A stretch of 64,000 bases of DNA from assembly GCF_003852525.1 (NCBI RefSeq), contig NZ_QAJL01000009.1:1-64000 (forward strand). Direction: 5' to 3'. Source of the stretch: Pedobacter sp. KBW06. Its GTDB lineage: Bacteria; Bacteroidota; Bacteroidia; Sphingobacteriales; Sphingobacteriaceae. Both the position numbers and the translations under genes were made by a program. Positions 41,902 through 51,384 of this stretch are shown piece after piece. The number at the start of each line of letters is the position of its first letter. Positions within the stretch are counted from its first letter, which is position 1. The notes under the pieces were generated by a model. That model searched no databases. It was not told where the DNA came from and saw only the letters and a program-made list of their open reading frames with translations.

Positions 41902-43218
41902 TTATTTTGCCTTTATCCAGGTGGCAATATCATTTACCAATATTCCTGAGACACTGACTGGTATTCCATACTGCGTCATATTTCCCTTTTCTTTTTGAGG
42001 GCTCAATAAATGGTTCAGGTCCGGATATAGTTTCAGTGTTACGTTCTTTTTCTTACCTAAAGCCGCATTCCAGATTTGATAATCCTGCGGAGATACCTGG
42101 AAATCGAATCCGCCCTGAACAATCATAATGTTTTGTTTGATCAGCTTTTTTGCTGTTGCCACCTGATCATAAAGGTTTAAGTCAACCCAATAAGCCGCCG
42201 GTATGCCCAACAGCAAGGAATCAGGTTTAACCAAACCAAGTTTAGTAATTCTGGTTTTTGCCGTTTCCTTTAAGGCTTCTTCCAGCTGCTTCTTTATTGC
42301 ACCTGTAGTATCCTTTACCTGCGATACCGAATACCTGTTTTGATCATCAATCACATCCGTCAGTTTTCTTGCCGGAGCTGCTGCCAGGATCAGGCCATTG
42401 AGGTCCGGAGCCAGTGTAGCCAGCTTTGGCGCAAGCATGCCTCCCATGCTGTGTCCAAACAGGTAAATTTTCTTTTTATCTGCTCCGGGAATTGTCCTCG
42501 CCAAAGCGATTGCCGCCAGGGCATCATCTACTACTTCTTCCTTAACAGTAAATGCTTTAGTAAACTCCCCTGAATAGGCAAGCGTTCTTTTCACATAGCG
42601 AATGCTCGCGATACCTTTTGTTGCCAAACCTGCAGCAAGATCTTTGAAGGGTTTATTTGGCCCTACAGTTTCATCCATATCACTTGGACCGGAACCATGC
42701 AGCAAAACAACAATCGGGAAGTTGGCCCCTTTTGCAGGAATAGTTAATAAGCCTACCAGGCTATGACCAGCGGTCTTAATATAAATCTCTTTTTCTTTGT
42801 AAGCATTTGTATCGGCGTAAGCGGGTCTCAAATAGGACTGCTGATTAGACTTCTGTCTTGGGAAAAGCCCAACCAATTTTTCACTTTTATTAAAGACCAG
42901 CAAAAAACCCTGAGTTTCTTTTTCGAATTTAACATCCACAGAAACGGCAAAAAACTCGCCTTCCGCTTTACTTTGAATGACATCAGTACTCAATACCTTT
43001 CCATAATTTGTATGCAGGGATTTCCAAATCGTCTCCAGATTTTCAGGCGTAATTTTAGACTGGACACTTTCGTCAAAAAAAGCCTGTGCTTCAGTAAACT
43101 TCTCCTCTTCCATCAGTTTAAAGAAATCGTCTGAGCGGTTAAACAAGGACAGTACGCCTTGAGAAAACCCTGTTATGCTGAGAAACAGGGCAAAAAACAA
43201 TAAAATAACTTTCTTCAT
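41902..43218 (-). CDS. Exported alpha/beta hydrolase with DUF3887-like domain
   Basis: This 438-residue protein has a signal peptide (MKKVILLFFALFLSITGFSQG). An N-terminal DUF3887-like domain (about residues 25-135, SDDFFKLMEEEKFTEAQAFFDESV) precedes an alpha/beta-hydrolase domain. The nucleophile elbow is GHSMGGM (Ser about residue 257), with an oxyanion region VVLLHGSGPSDMD and a late catalytic His in YPDLNHLLSPQ. It may act as an esterase or peptidase of the prolyl-oligopeptidase-like group. It has no operon partner and a clean terminator. The substrate is unknown. Confidence 0.88.
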   Translation of the reverse strand: MKKVILLFFALFLSITGFSQGVLSLFNRSDDFFKLMEEEKFTEAQAFFDESVQSKITPENLETIWKSLHTNYGKVLSTDVIQSKAEGEFFAVSVDVKFEKETQGFLLVFNKSEKLVGLFPRQKSNQQSYLRPAYADTNAYKEKEIYIKTAGHSLVGLLTIPAKGANFPIVVLLHGSGPSDMDETVGPNKPFKDLAAGLATKGIASIRYVKRTLAYSGEFTKAFTVKEEVVDDALAAIALARTIPGADKKKIYLFGHSMGGMLAPKLATLAPDLNGLILAAAPARKLTDVIDDQNRYSVSQVKDTTGAIKKQLEEALKETAKTRITKLGLVKPDSLLLGIPAAYWVDLNLYDQVATAKKLIKQNIMIVQGGFDFQVSPQDYQIWNAALGKKKNVTLKLYPDLNHLLSPQKEKGNMTQYGIPVSVSGILVNDIATWIKAK

Positions 43219-43309
43219 GTAATTGCGGTCGTAATTATAGATTATTATGGTTGCTAATACACCAAAGTTAGCATTATTTGGTTCCCTTTCGGAGATTTCG
43301 CTGCAACAA

Positions 43310-43334
43310 AAAAAGGGTCATAAAGACCCTTTTT
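43310..43334 (-). terminator. Terminator of susC/susD operon
   Basis: AAAAAGGGTC (43310-43319) pairs with GACCCTTTTT (43325-43334) around a 5-base loop. On the minus strand a T-run follows, 18 bases after the SusD stop. Confidence 0.92.
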
Positions 43335-43352
43335 CAATATCATACCACCCGC

Positions 43353-45068
43353 TTAATTGTATCCGGAGTTTTGCTTTAGTATTCCCTGGCTACGATCAAT
43401 CTGATTTTGCGGAATCGGGAAATATTCGTCCCGGTCTTCCATCACCACTGGCTTCAGGTAAGGAAAATAATCTCCTTCAAACTGGAAGTAACTATCCAGT
43501 GTTCGTTTCGCAATTCCCCAGCGCACCAGGTCATAGAAACGATGTCCTTCCAGAGCGAGCTCCAGCCTGCGTTCCATGCGCACGGCATTCCGCGCATAAT
43601 CCTGACCCGGGAATGAAAGGTATGGGCTCACCTGATAGACCGCTACGTTTACTCCTCCTACCTGTTTTGCCGGTAACTTTGCAGCTCTGGCACGCACCTG
43701 GTTCACCAGAACTAAGGCATTTGGTATACTTCCTGCTTCGACTTCACATTCAGCAGCCATCAGGTAAACATCCGCCAAACGGATGATATTTACATTCAAG
43801 CCTGTCACATTTGTATTTCCGGGACCTGTTCCACTGGAAACCTGCGAAGCATCTATTACATTCTTATAAGCGACAAAAGGTCCTCCATTAGAAGGTTCAC
43901 GGATCCAGGAATCGCCTTGCATCACTCCCCAGTCATGGAAAGGAACACCCCTTCTTCCCATGGTATAGTCCATGCGGGGATCGATCCTCAGGGTTTTATC
44001 CAGCTCATATGCTTTTTTCTCTGCATCGCTAAGACCGAAATCAGACTTATAGGGCTGAGCTCTGTAGTCTCCCTCCAGAAGGTAAGGTAATCCATCCGGA
44101 TTTACCTTAAAGGCATTGGCCAGGTCAATAGAGGGCTGGAAAAATCCACAGCAGGTAATGGGCAGGCCATTCCCGTAAGGAAAGTTCAGGATGTCGCCAA
44201 CATTACCATTGTCGCCCCCTGTACCATCTGCACCAACCGAATGCTGGACAGCAAAGATCGACTCCGGTCCATTCTCTTTAGTGATGTCGAAATTATCGGT
44301 GTAAGGTAAAGTTTCGAGCTGTGGTCTTGCAGCGATTACAGCTTTCAGCAATGGCAAAGCATCCAGATATTTCTTTTGATACAAATAAACCTTTCCTAAA
44401 TACGCCTGTGCGACCACTTTGTTGACCCTTGTGACCGGATCTTTTGAGGTTACCATTCCCAGGTTATCTACTCCAAACTTCAGGTCGTTCACAATGGCCG
44501 GGTAAATGTCAGGCGTATTGTCTACTGCTACGGTCGTCGTTGTTTCCGTAATCAGCGGTACATTTTTAAAAATCCTGGCCAGAAAGAAATAATAGTGCGC
44601 CCTTAGAACCCTTGCTTCTGCCTGAATTTCAATGGCCCTTGCTTCCGGAAACTTTTTATCTCCGGCCTGCACTATACTTAAAAATTTCAAGGTATTGTTA
44701 CAACGCAGGATTCCTTCGAAACAGCGGACCCAAACGTTCTCCAGGTTATCATTGGTACTTGTTGGCGAATGTCTTTCCAGTAAATTCATATTTGGCTGAT
44801 CACCATTATCACTTCCTTTATGTGCATTATCGGAGGTCACCTCTCCCAACAGCCACTGACTTGGTGCCGCGCCATAATTTCCGAAAGTACCGTTCACATT
44901 TCCATTCAAAAGAGAATAGGCACCTGTTAGAAATCCATCGACTCCTTCCTGGGTGTCCAACTGTCCACCAATCAATTCTCCCTGGGGATTTTTTTCCAGA
45001 AAGGACTTACTGCAACCCATTGCGGTAAGCAGCAATATGCTATATAATATATAATTAATCTTTTTCAT
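43353..45068 (-). CDS. RagB/SusD family outer-membrane lipoprotein
   Basis: This 571-residue surface lipoprotein (lipobox LTAMGC, Cys19) binds glycans or other nutrients and covers the SusC channel. It has the SusD helical TPR-like core and the conserved C-terminal region LALEGHRFYDLVRWGIAKRTLDSYF, with DEYFPIPQNQIDRSQGILKQNSGY at the end. It lies 18 bases downstream of the SusC gene and is expected to form a complex with it. No glycoside hydrolase, peptidase or regulator is linked, so the substrate cannot be inferred. Confidence 0.94.
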   Translation of the reverse strand: MKKINYILYSILLLTAMGCSKSFLEKNPQGELIGGQLDTQEGVDGFLTGAYSLLNGNVNGTFGNYGAAPSQWLLGEVTSDNAHKGSDNGDQPNMNLLERHSPTSTNDNLENVWVRCFEGILRCNNTLKFLSIVQAGDKKFPEARAIEIQAEARVLRAHYYFFLARIFKNVPLITETTTTVAVDNTPDIYPAIVNDLKFGVDNLGMVTSKDPVTRVNKVVAQAYLGKVYLYQKKYLDALPLLKAVIAARPQLETLPYTDNFDITKENGPESIFAVQHSVGADGTGGDNGNVGDILNFPYGNGLPITCCGFFQPSIDLANAFKVNPDGLPYLLEGDYRAQPYKSDFGLSDAEKKAYELDKTLRIDPRMDYTMGRRGVPFHDWGVMQGDSWIREPSNGGPFVAYKNVIDASQVSSGTGPGNTNVTGLNVNIIRLADVYLMAAECEVEAGSIPNALVLVNQVRARAAKLPAKQVGGVNVAVYQVSPYLSFPGQDYARNAVRMERRLELALEGHRFYDLVRWGIAKRTLDSYFQFEGDYFPYLKPVVMEDRDEYFPIPQNQIDRSQGILKQNSGYN

Positions 45069-45086
45069 CTTTTCTTATTTTAATCG

Positions 45087-48000
45087 TTAAAAACCTACAC
45101 TTAATCCCAATAGAAACTGACGCGGACTTGGGTAAATACCACGATCTACACCAAGGGCAGAAAACGTTTCCGTTTCCTGGCTCACTTCAGGATCCAGTCC
45201 TGTATAGTTGGTTAGTGTAAAAATATTGGTAGCACTCGCATAAATCCTCAGTTTACTCACTCCCCATTTAGGTCCGAAGACCTTTTCTGTGGGCAGTGAA
45301 TAACCAATCTGTAAGTTTTTCATGCGTAAAAAGCTTCCGTCCTGAACATAATAACTGGAAGATGCATACTCCAGATCCGAAGCCCGGATATTTGCCGAAG
45401 GAATTTTACTGCCTGTATTTGTTGGACTCCAGGCATTCAGAAGCCGGGTACTTTTGGCTCCGTTAAAAGTAGAAAAATCTGTAAAATACCGTGTTGCCTC
45501 ATACAAATCGATGCCCTGGACCCCATTGAAAAACATGGAAATATCAAAATTCTTATAAGAAGCATTGAAATTCAGGGAATATAAAAAATCAGGATTTGGA
45601 TTTCCGATAATCGTGCGATCTCCCGGATCTATTTTATTGTCGCCGTTAACATCTCTGAATTTAAAGCCGCCAACGCGCGCTCCGGTATAAGAAGCACTTC
45701 CGGCAATCTCTGCCGCATTCTGGTAAATCCCCAGGATGTCGTAACCATAGAAGGAACCGAAAGGTTGGCCCTCCTGCAGGATACTCGTTTGTAAAGTCCG
45801 GAAGGTACCATAAGGCTGTTTTGTAATTCCCGGGGCCAGCTTAACAATCTTGTTCACATTTTTAGAGAAGTTAACGCCTACATCAAATTTGAATGGTTTA
45901 TCGTCATTCTTTCCATAATGATAAGCCAGTGTCAGCTCAACCCCTTTATTGCTCATATCGCCCACGTTCACAAAAGGCGGGGCACCCAGCCCTACTCCTG
46001 TTGCAGGTAAGGGAATCGGGTAAAGCATATCACTCGTCTTTTTATTGTACCAGTCGAATGAGCCGTCAATTGTTGATTTGAAAAGGGTAAAATCAATCCC
46101 CACATTGATGGAACTTAAAGACTCCCATTTAATGGCAGGGTTTGCATAGTTATTTTGCCATACTCCGGGCGTAACATTGTTATTTCCATCAAAGCTATAG
46201 GCAGAATTGATGATGGAAGACTGGAACCTGTTGGCGTATTGAAAGCCTGGGATCCTTTGATTTCCAGTTTCACCATAGCCTACGCGCAGTTTAACATCAT
46301 CAATCCATTTGGCATTATCCTTAATAAAGCTTTCTTCGGAAAGTCTCCAGGCCACACTTGCAGCAGGGAAATAACCGTATTTATTCTCCGGTCCGAAGTT
46401 AGAAGAGCCGTCACGACGAACGGTTACACTGGCCAGATAGCGATCATTATAAGAATAATCAGCACGGCCAAACAGGGAGAACAATGAACCAAGCGTTCCG
46501 ATACTCATGTTGCTGATATTTTTAGAACCTCCCCCAAGGTAATAGTAATCGGGATCGCCCAAAAGAAAGAACTCATTTCTTCCTGCATCTAAGCGGCGTG
46601 TATTAGAGCGGATCGCCTCGGTACCAGCCAGGAGGTTTAAGCGGTGTTTGTCGGCAAAGACCTTGGCATAGGTCAGCGTATTTGTCCAGGTCCACTCCGT
46701 ATTGTATCCCTGATATTCATTCAGGTTATTTGAATTGTTACCTTCAGAAAACTCCAGATTCGGATAACGCATGCTCAATCCATTAAAATTTTCATAGCGC
46801 ATTCCAAAGCTTGTTCTGGCGGTAAGACCATCAACAATATCAAGCTCACTGAAAACATTCCCAAAGAAGAAATTGCTTTTATTCAGGTTATCCTTCGCCC
46901 GGAAGAGAAAGGCCAGGGGATTTTCCGAATTTCCCAGCTGACTTCCCCGGCTACCTGCAAAATTACCTTTGATGTCATAAACAGGAATAATCGTGTTCAT
47001 GCGGTAAGCCCAGCTAATGGCGCTCCCTTCATCCTGGTACTCCCCTGAAACGTTTGGATTAACCCCAAAACCAAAGCCTTCGGAATAACTGTACTGTATA
47101 TTTTCTCCGAAACGAAGTTTTTTATTCAGGGCAGAAAAAGTGGTGTTTGCCCTGACGTTATATCGTTTAAAGCCTGTGTAGTCAATCGTACCTTTTTGAT
47201 TCAAATGTCCGAGGGCAAAGCTATAGGTGGCATTTTCACCGCCACCTGAAGCCGCTAGCTGATAATTTTGTACGGGGGCATTTTTTGTAATTTCATCAAA
47301 CCAGTTGGTTCCCTCCTGGTTGGCCTTTGTAATCTGATAGAATGTGGCCGGGTCACGGCTATAATTATATTTTGAAGGATCTGCATCTGCGGCAGTAATT
47401 TTCTGTCCGGCGATCTTTCCTGCCACGAGGTATTCCGGAAGTGTTGGCGTAGGTCCGTTTCCATAATTATCGCCTGTGGCGGGAGCTTCATTTGCATTTC
47501 TGTAAGCAGAGAAGAGGTATTCGGCATACTGCAGCGGATTTAGCATTTTTGGGAAAGTACCCTTCCTTGGCCGCTGGGTACCATAATAGGTATCAAACGT
47601 CACCTTTGGCGCACCAAGGGTCCCCTTTTTTGTCGTAATGATCACCACCCCGTTATTGGCTCTGGCCCCGTAAATAGAAGCAGAAGAAGCATCTTTTAAC
47701 ACCTGCATGCTCTCAATATCGTTTTGATTGAACCAACTGAGCTTTCCTTCATAGGGTACTCCATCGATCACATATAAAGGATCATTATTATTGATGGTCG
47801 TTACCCCCCGGACCCGGATTTGGGGAGTAGATCCCGGAGCACCATCATTTACGATCTGCACCCCCGGGGCTTTTCCCTGAAGTGCTTCTACCGCACTTGC
47901 CGCGGGTTGCGACTTGAGCTGGGTGATGTTAACAACTGCAACGGAACCGGTGAGGTCTTTTTTCCGCTGACTGGTATAACCGGTCACCACAATTTCACTT

Positions 48001-48320
48001 AAACTGTTGGCATCAGGCTGAAGCACCACATCAATGCTGCTCTGTGTTCCAACTGTAATTTCCCGTGTTCCATAGCCTACAAAGGAAATGGAAAGCACAT
48101 CGCCGGATTTTGCGATGATGGCAAAAACGCCGTTAGGGTCGGTTAGCGTGCCAACCTTCGTGTTCTTGACTTTTACTGAAGCACCGATAATGGGTAGTTT
48201 GTCGTCACTGCTGGTTACTTTACCAGAGATTTTGACCTGGGCACTGACTCCAAAATATAGGAATAGACAGGCCAGCAAAAGGAGAGACCTCCTTCTGAGA
48301 TTTGGGATGATTTTAAACAT
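45087..48320 (-). CDS. SusC/RagA family TonB-linked outer-membrane protein
   Basis: This 1077-residue TonB-dependent channel has a signal peptide (about residues 1-27). A carboxypeptidase-D-like regulatory domain (KISGKVTSSDDKLPIIGASVKV) follows. The TonB-box-like/plug region comes next (EIVVTGYTSQRKKDLTGSVAVV; VRGVTTINNNDPLYVIDGVPY; YGARANNGVVIITTKKG), and the barrel ends in LLGLSVGF with the C-terminal Phe. It transports the ligand captured by SusD using TonB energy. It is co-transcribed with SusD. No sigma/anti-sigma or hybrid sensor gene is adjacent. Confidence 0.95.
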   Translation of the reverse strand: MFKIIPNLRRRSLLLLACLFLYFGVSAQVKISGKVTSSDDKLPIIGASVKVKNTKVGTLTDPNGVFAIIAKSGDVLSISFVGYGTREITVGTQSSIDVVLQPDANSLSEIVVTGYTSQRKKDLTGSVAVVNITQLKSQPAASAVEALQGKAPGVQIVNDGAPGSTPQIRVRGVTTINNNDPLYVIDGVPYEGKLSWFNQNDIESMQVLKDASSASIYGARANNGVVIITTKKGTLGAPKVTFDTYYGTQRPRKGTFPKMLNPLQYAEYLFSAYRNANEAPATGDNYGNGPTPTLPEYLVAGKIAGQKITAADADPSKYNYSRDPATFYQITKANQEGTNWFDEITKNAPVQNYQLAASGGGENATYSFALGHLNQKGTIDYTGFKRYNVRANTTFSALNKKLRFGENIQYSYSEGFGFGVNPNVSGEYQDEGSAISWAYRMNTIIPVYDIKGNFAGSRGSQLGNSENPLAFLFRAKDNLNKSNFFFGNVFSELDIVDGLTARTSFGMRYENFNGLSMRYPNLEFSEGNNSNNLNEYQGYNTEWTWTNTLTYAKVFADKHRLNLLAGTEAIRSNTRRLDAGRNEFFLLGDPDYYYLGGGSKNISNMSIGTLGSLFSLFGRADYSYNDRYLASVTVRRDGSSNFGPENKYGYFPAASVAWRLSEESFIKDNAKWIDDVKLRVGYGETGNQRIPGFQYANRFQSSIINSAYSFDGNNNVTPGVWQNNYANPAIKWESLSSINVGIDFTLFKSTIDGSFDWYNKKTSDMLYPIPLPATGVGLGAPPFVNVGDMSNKGVELTLAYHYGKNDDKPFKFDVGVNFSKNVNKIVKLAPGITKQPYGTFRTLQTSILQEGQPFGSFYGYDILGIYQNAAEIAGSASYTGARVGGFKFRDVNGDNKIDPGDRTIIGNPNPDFLYSLNFNASYKNFDISMFFNGVQGIDLYEATRYFTDFSTFNGAKSTRLLNAWSPTNTGSKIPSANIRASDLEYASSSYYVQDGSFLRMKNLQIGYSLPTEKVFGPKWGVSKLRIYASATNIFTLTNYTGLDPEVSQETETFSALGVDRGIYPSPRQFLLGLSVGF

Positions 48321-48896
48321 AAGATATTTGGTTAGGATAGTTAATAGTTTCGGTTAGTTAGGCTTACGTTACATAGGCATGGGGATTAAGGTTTATAATT
48401 TTGGTTATTTGTAACTTATCTGATATACAATATAAGCATAGTGTAACTAATACACAAGTACTTATTGTTTTTTTAAGAAAATTAGTAAAACAGGCGATTT
48501 TATAGAAATGAAGGCACATTTTAGCGAACTTATGTCCGGTCTGCAATACAAATACACCTGTAGTCAGTACAACAACAACCGTCATATTCACGTTTTTTTT
48601 TACCAGTCCTGACTTTTGTTATTCAATTGCTTACCCTACTCGATCAGAATGGCTTAGGTTGCTTCATGAAGATTTATTTTCCACAATTACCTGGTGTTTT
48701 TACTAAAAACACTGAACAGGCTTTAGGATTGCTCTCAACTGGACTAATTGTTGCTCTGTGAAGGAGCTGCAATCAAAAAAAGGAATAAAGAATTTTTATT
48801 TTCCAATGTGAAATAATTTATTCAAATTAACCAGCGTTGTTTAACAAAAAAAGCGATCCGGTATAAATATTGTTTTCATAATAACCATATAAGATA
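48321..48896. other. Intergenic region upstream of susC
   Basis: This 576-base AT-rich stretch without a convincing gene separates susC (-) from the Sel1 gene (+). A minus-strand promoter candidate has TTG (48457-48455), 20 bases, then TATATTG (48434-48428), about 110 bases before the SusC ATG. Its spacer holds the inverted repeat GTGTA-ACTAA-TACAC (48441-48455), a possible operator. A 75-codon minus-strand open frame (48364-48591) overlaps this promoter and is probably spurious. The half nearest the Sel1 gene shows no clear consensus. Confidence 0.5.
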
Positions 48897-51383
48897 ATGA
48901 GCCTTAAAACCACTTACACTACTTTCCAGCAAAACGCACAGCATAGCGATCTCCCGATACTTCAGAACCTGCAAAAATATACAAAAAATGACCTAAAAAA
49001 ACCGGAAGTCTGGCACCAGGCATTTGCTGTTCTGGAGCATGCCACAGGGCTTCTTCCCGCAAACAGCCAGCAGGTGTTTACGCTTTATGAAATGCTTTTT
49101 ATGGGCGGCCTTGATTTCAAAGCGAGTGTCTATCTGGACGAAGCCGATTATAATTTTCATCTGGACACCGTAATCAGCGTCCTTGAACAGGTGGCAACTC
49201 ATTTTCCCATTGCTTATTCACAAATTGCTTTTCAATACCGCGAAGCAAGAGGCACACGTAGAGATGCAGAAAAGATAGCTTTCTATTTAGATAAGGCAAT
49301 TGAAAATAAGGTGGAACTTGCAGTAGCAGTAAAAGGTTACCTCCTTTATTACGGTGTCATTTTAGAAAAAGATGAAGAGACCGGACTTCGCCTGCTGAAC
49401 AGTTCAGAAGCAATATGGAATAAACTATACCGGGGTTATATTTCCATAAACAAAGGTGAGATGGATGGCATTCCGGCGTTAATTACGGAGCTGAAAGAAA
49501 CCAACGATCCTTTATTGAAGAAAAATGTATTGCTGTTTGAAGGAAATTATTTAGACCATACAGAGCAGATAGAAGCAGCAAAGACCCTCTACCAGCAGCT
49601 TGTTGACACCGATGAAGCTGATTTTGCAATGTTCAGACTCGGGACCATTATTTTTTCTCAATCTGAGGAGCCTGCGGCAAAAGAAGCCGCTTTTGAATTG
49701 TGGAAAGGAGCGTTTGAGCGTGGAACAATAGAAGCAGCCAACCACTTAGGTTACCATTCCCTTCCCGGAGAGGAAGATCCTGATGCGGTAGGGCAGGCGA
49801 TTTATTGGTTTGAACTTGGAAATTTATACCATAGTAATTTTTCGGCTTATCGCCTGGCATTGCTTTACCTATATGCCCCATCAGTTCTTGATGCCCAAAA
49901 AGGCATTTATTACCTGGATGAAGCCATCAGAAACGGATCTTTAGATGCCATGATCGAAAAGGCCGAAATCCTGATCGAAGGTGCACTTGCGGAAAAGAAT
50001 GAACAGGAAGCGGCAGAACTGTTAAAAAAAGCGGCAGAAAAGAAACTGCCTTATGCTTTAAACAGACTAGGGTATCTTTATGAGACTGGTATTGTGGTAA
50101 CCGATACTCCAGACCTGGCCGCAGCCCTGGCTCACTATGAACAGGCGGCAGCATTGAATTTTCCTACCGCAATAAATAATGCCGCCCGTTTCTACCGTTA
50201 TGGCATCTCCACAGAACCGGATCAAAAAAAAGCACAGGAATACTTTGAAAAAGGAGTAGCCCTGAATTCTCCCTATTCCATGACTGAACTCGGCTTCATG
50301 TATGAGGATGGTACCATTGAAGAGAATTACCAAAAAGCATTTGACCTGTTTAATCAGGCCGCCGATTTGGACTATCCTTTTGCCATTCACACCGCAGGAA
50401 CTTACCTCGAGAATGGTTACCACAACCAGAAGCCTGATCCGGAAACCGCTTTTTCTTATTACCTGAGAGCTGCGGAGCTGAATTATCCCAACTGCCAGTT
50501 TGAAGTTGGCCGCTGCTACCGTTTTGGAACAGGAATAGCAGAAAACCCCGATAAAGCACTGGAGTATTACCTGCTGGCAGCTGAAGGCGGCAATGCAAAA
50601 GCAATGGTAGAGCTGGGTTTATGTTATGAACATGAATATGCGGTTGCTTTTGATGCACAGAAAGCTTTCGACTACATGCAGCAGGCGGCAGATCTGGGCT
50701 ATTATTATGGTGCCTACAAACTAGGCTATTATTACATGCACGGTTTAATAGAAAAGGACACAGAGAAAGCCCTTCAATGGCTTGAAAAAGCTACTGAAGC
50801 AGGATATCCTCATGCCATGCTTGAAATCGGCGATTATTATATGTATGATTACGATCAGATCGATCAGGCTGATAAAGCTTTTGGTTATTATCAGAAAGCA
50901 CTGGAGGGAGAAACTGTTCATGAGGGCCTGGGTCTATGTTATGAATACGGAATTGGCATAGAGGTCAATAATTCGGAAGCATTTAAATATTATGAGATGG
51001 CTGCAAACAACAATTATGTTGTTGCGATGTACCATACCGGACGTTGTTACCTGAATGGCATTGGTGTAAAAGAAAACCATGAAGAAGCTTTCCGTTGGTT
51101 CAATGAAGCAGCACAGAGTGATAATACATCCGCACAATACTATGCAGGCTCCTTATTGCTGAACGGTAAAGGCGTAACGATGAACAAGGAACAAGGCATT
51201 GAATGGCTCAATAAAGCTGCTGCGGAGGAACATGCTACTGCACAATTTGACCTTGGCAATTGCTACCTTATGGGAGATGGTGTAGAGGAGAGTGAAGATA
51301 CCGCCATGTACTGGTTTGAAAAAGCGGCAGACAATGGCCATGAAAGAGCAATGAAATTAACAGGTAGAAAAAAAGGAAAATAA
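48897..51383 (+). CDS. Sel1-like repeat protein
   Basis: This 828-residue solenoid has a distinct N-terminal region (about residues 1-250). About a dozen or more Sel1 (TPR-like) repeats of roughly 36 residues follow, such as AFDLFNQAADLDYPFAIHTAG, WLEKATEAGYPHAMLEIGDYY and WFNEAAQSDNTSAQYYAGSLL. There is no signal peptide, so it is cytoplasmic. Sel1 arrays are protein-binding scaffolds. The next gene starts one base after the stop (TAAC-ATG), so this is the first gene of a coupled cassette with an Hsp90-like ATPase and another helical-repeat protein. It may present clients or partners to the ATPase. Confidence 0.9.
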   Translation: MSLKTTYTTFQQNAQHSDLPILQNLQKYTKNDLKKPEVWHQAFAVLEHATGLLPANSQQVFTLYEMLFMGGLDFKASVYLDEADYNFHLDTVISVLEQVATHFPIAYSQIAFQYREARGTRRDAEKIAFYLDKAIENKVELAVAVKGYLLYYGVILEKDEETGLRLLNSSEAIWNKLYRGYISINKGEMDGIPALITELKETNDPLLKKNVLLFEGNYLDHTEQIEAAKTLYQQLVDTDEADFAMFRLGTIIFSQSEEPAAKEAAFELWKGAFERGTIEAANHLGYHSLPGEEDPDAVGQAIYWFELGNLYHSNFSAYRLALLYLYAPSVLDAQKGIYYLDEAIRNGSLDAMIEKAEILIEGALAEKNEQEAAELLKKAAEKKLPYALNRLGYLYETGIVVTDTPDLAAALAHYEQAAALNFPTAINNAARFYRYGISTEPDQKKAQEYFEKGVALNSPYSMTELGFMYEDGTIEENYQKAFDLFNQAADLDYPFAIHTAGTYLENGYHNQKPDPETAFSYYLRAAELNYPNCQFEVGRCYRFGTGIAENPDKALEYYLLAAEGGNAKAMVELGLCYEHEYAVAFDAQKAFDYMQQAADLGYYYGAYKLGYYYMHGLIEKDTEKALQWLEKATEAGYPHAMLEIGDYYMYDYDQIDQADKAFGYYQKALEGETVHEGLGLCYEYGIGIEVNNSEAFKYYEMAANNNYVVAMYHTGRCYLNGIGVKENHEEAFRWFNEAAQSDNTSAQYYAGSLLLNGKGVTMNKEQGIEWLNKAAAEEHATAQFDLGNCYLMGDGVEESEDTAMYWFEKAADNGHERAMKLTGRKKGK

Positions 51384-51384
51384 C

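Noticed and set aside
48364..48591. Small minus-strand open frame upstream of susC
   Set aside because: Overlaps the putative susC promoter and inverted repeat, has no conserved look, and would be read as part of the leader.
48897..51383. Sel1 region as a DNA tandem repeat array
   Set aside because: Repeats are seen at protein level only; the nucleotide units are diverged and do not form a DNA repeat or CRISPR.
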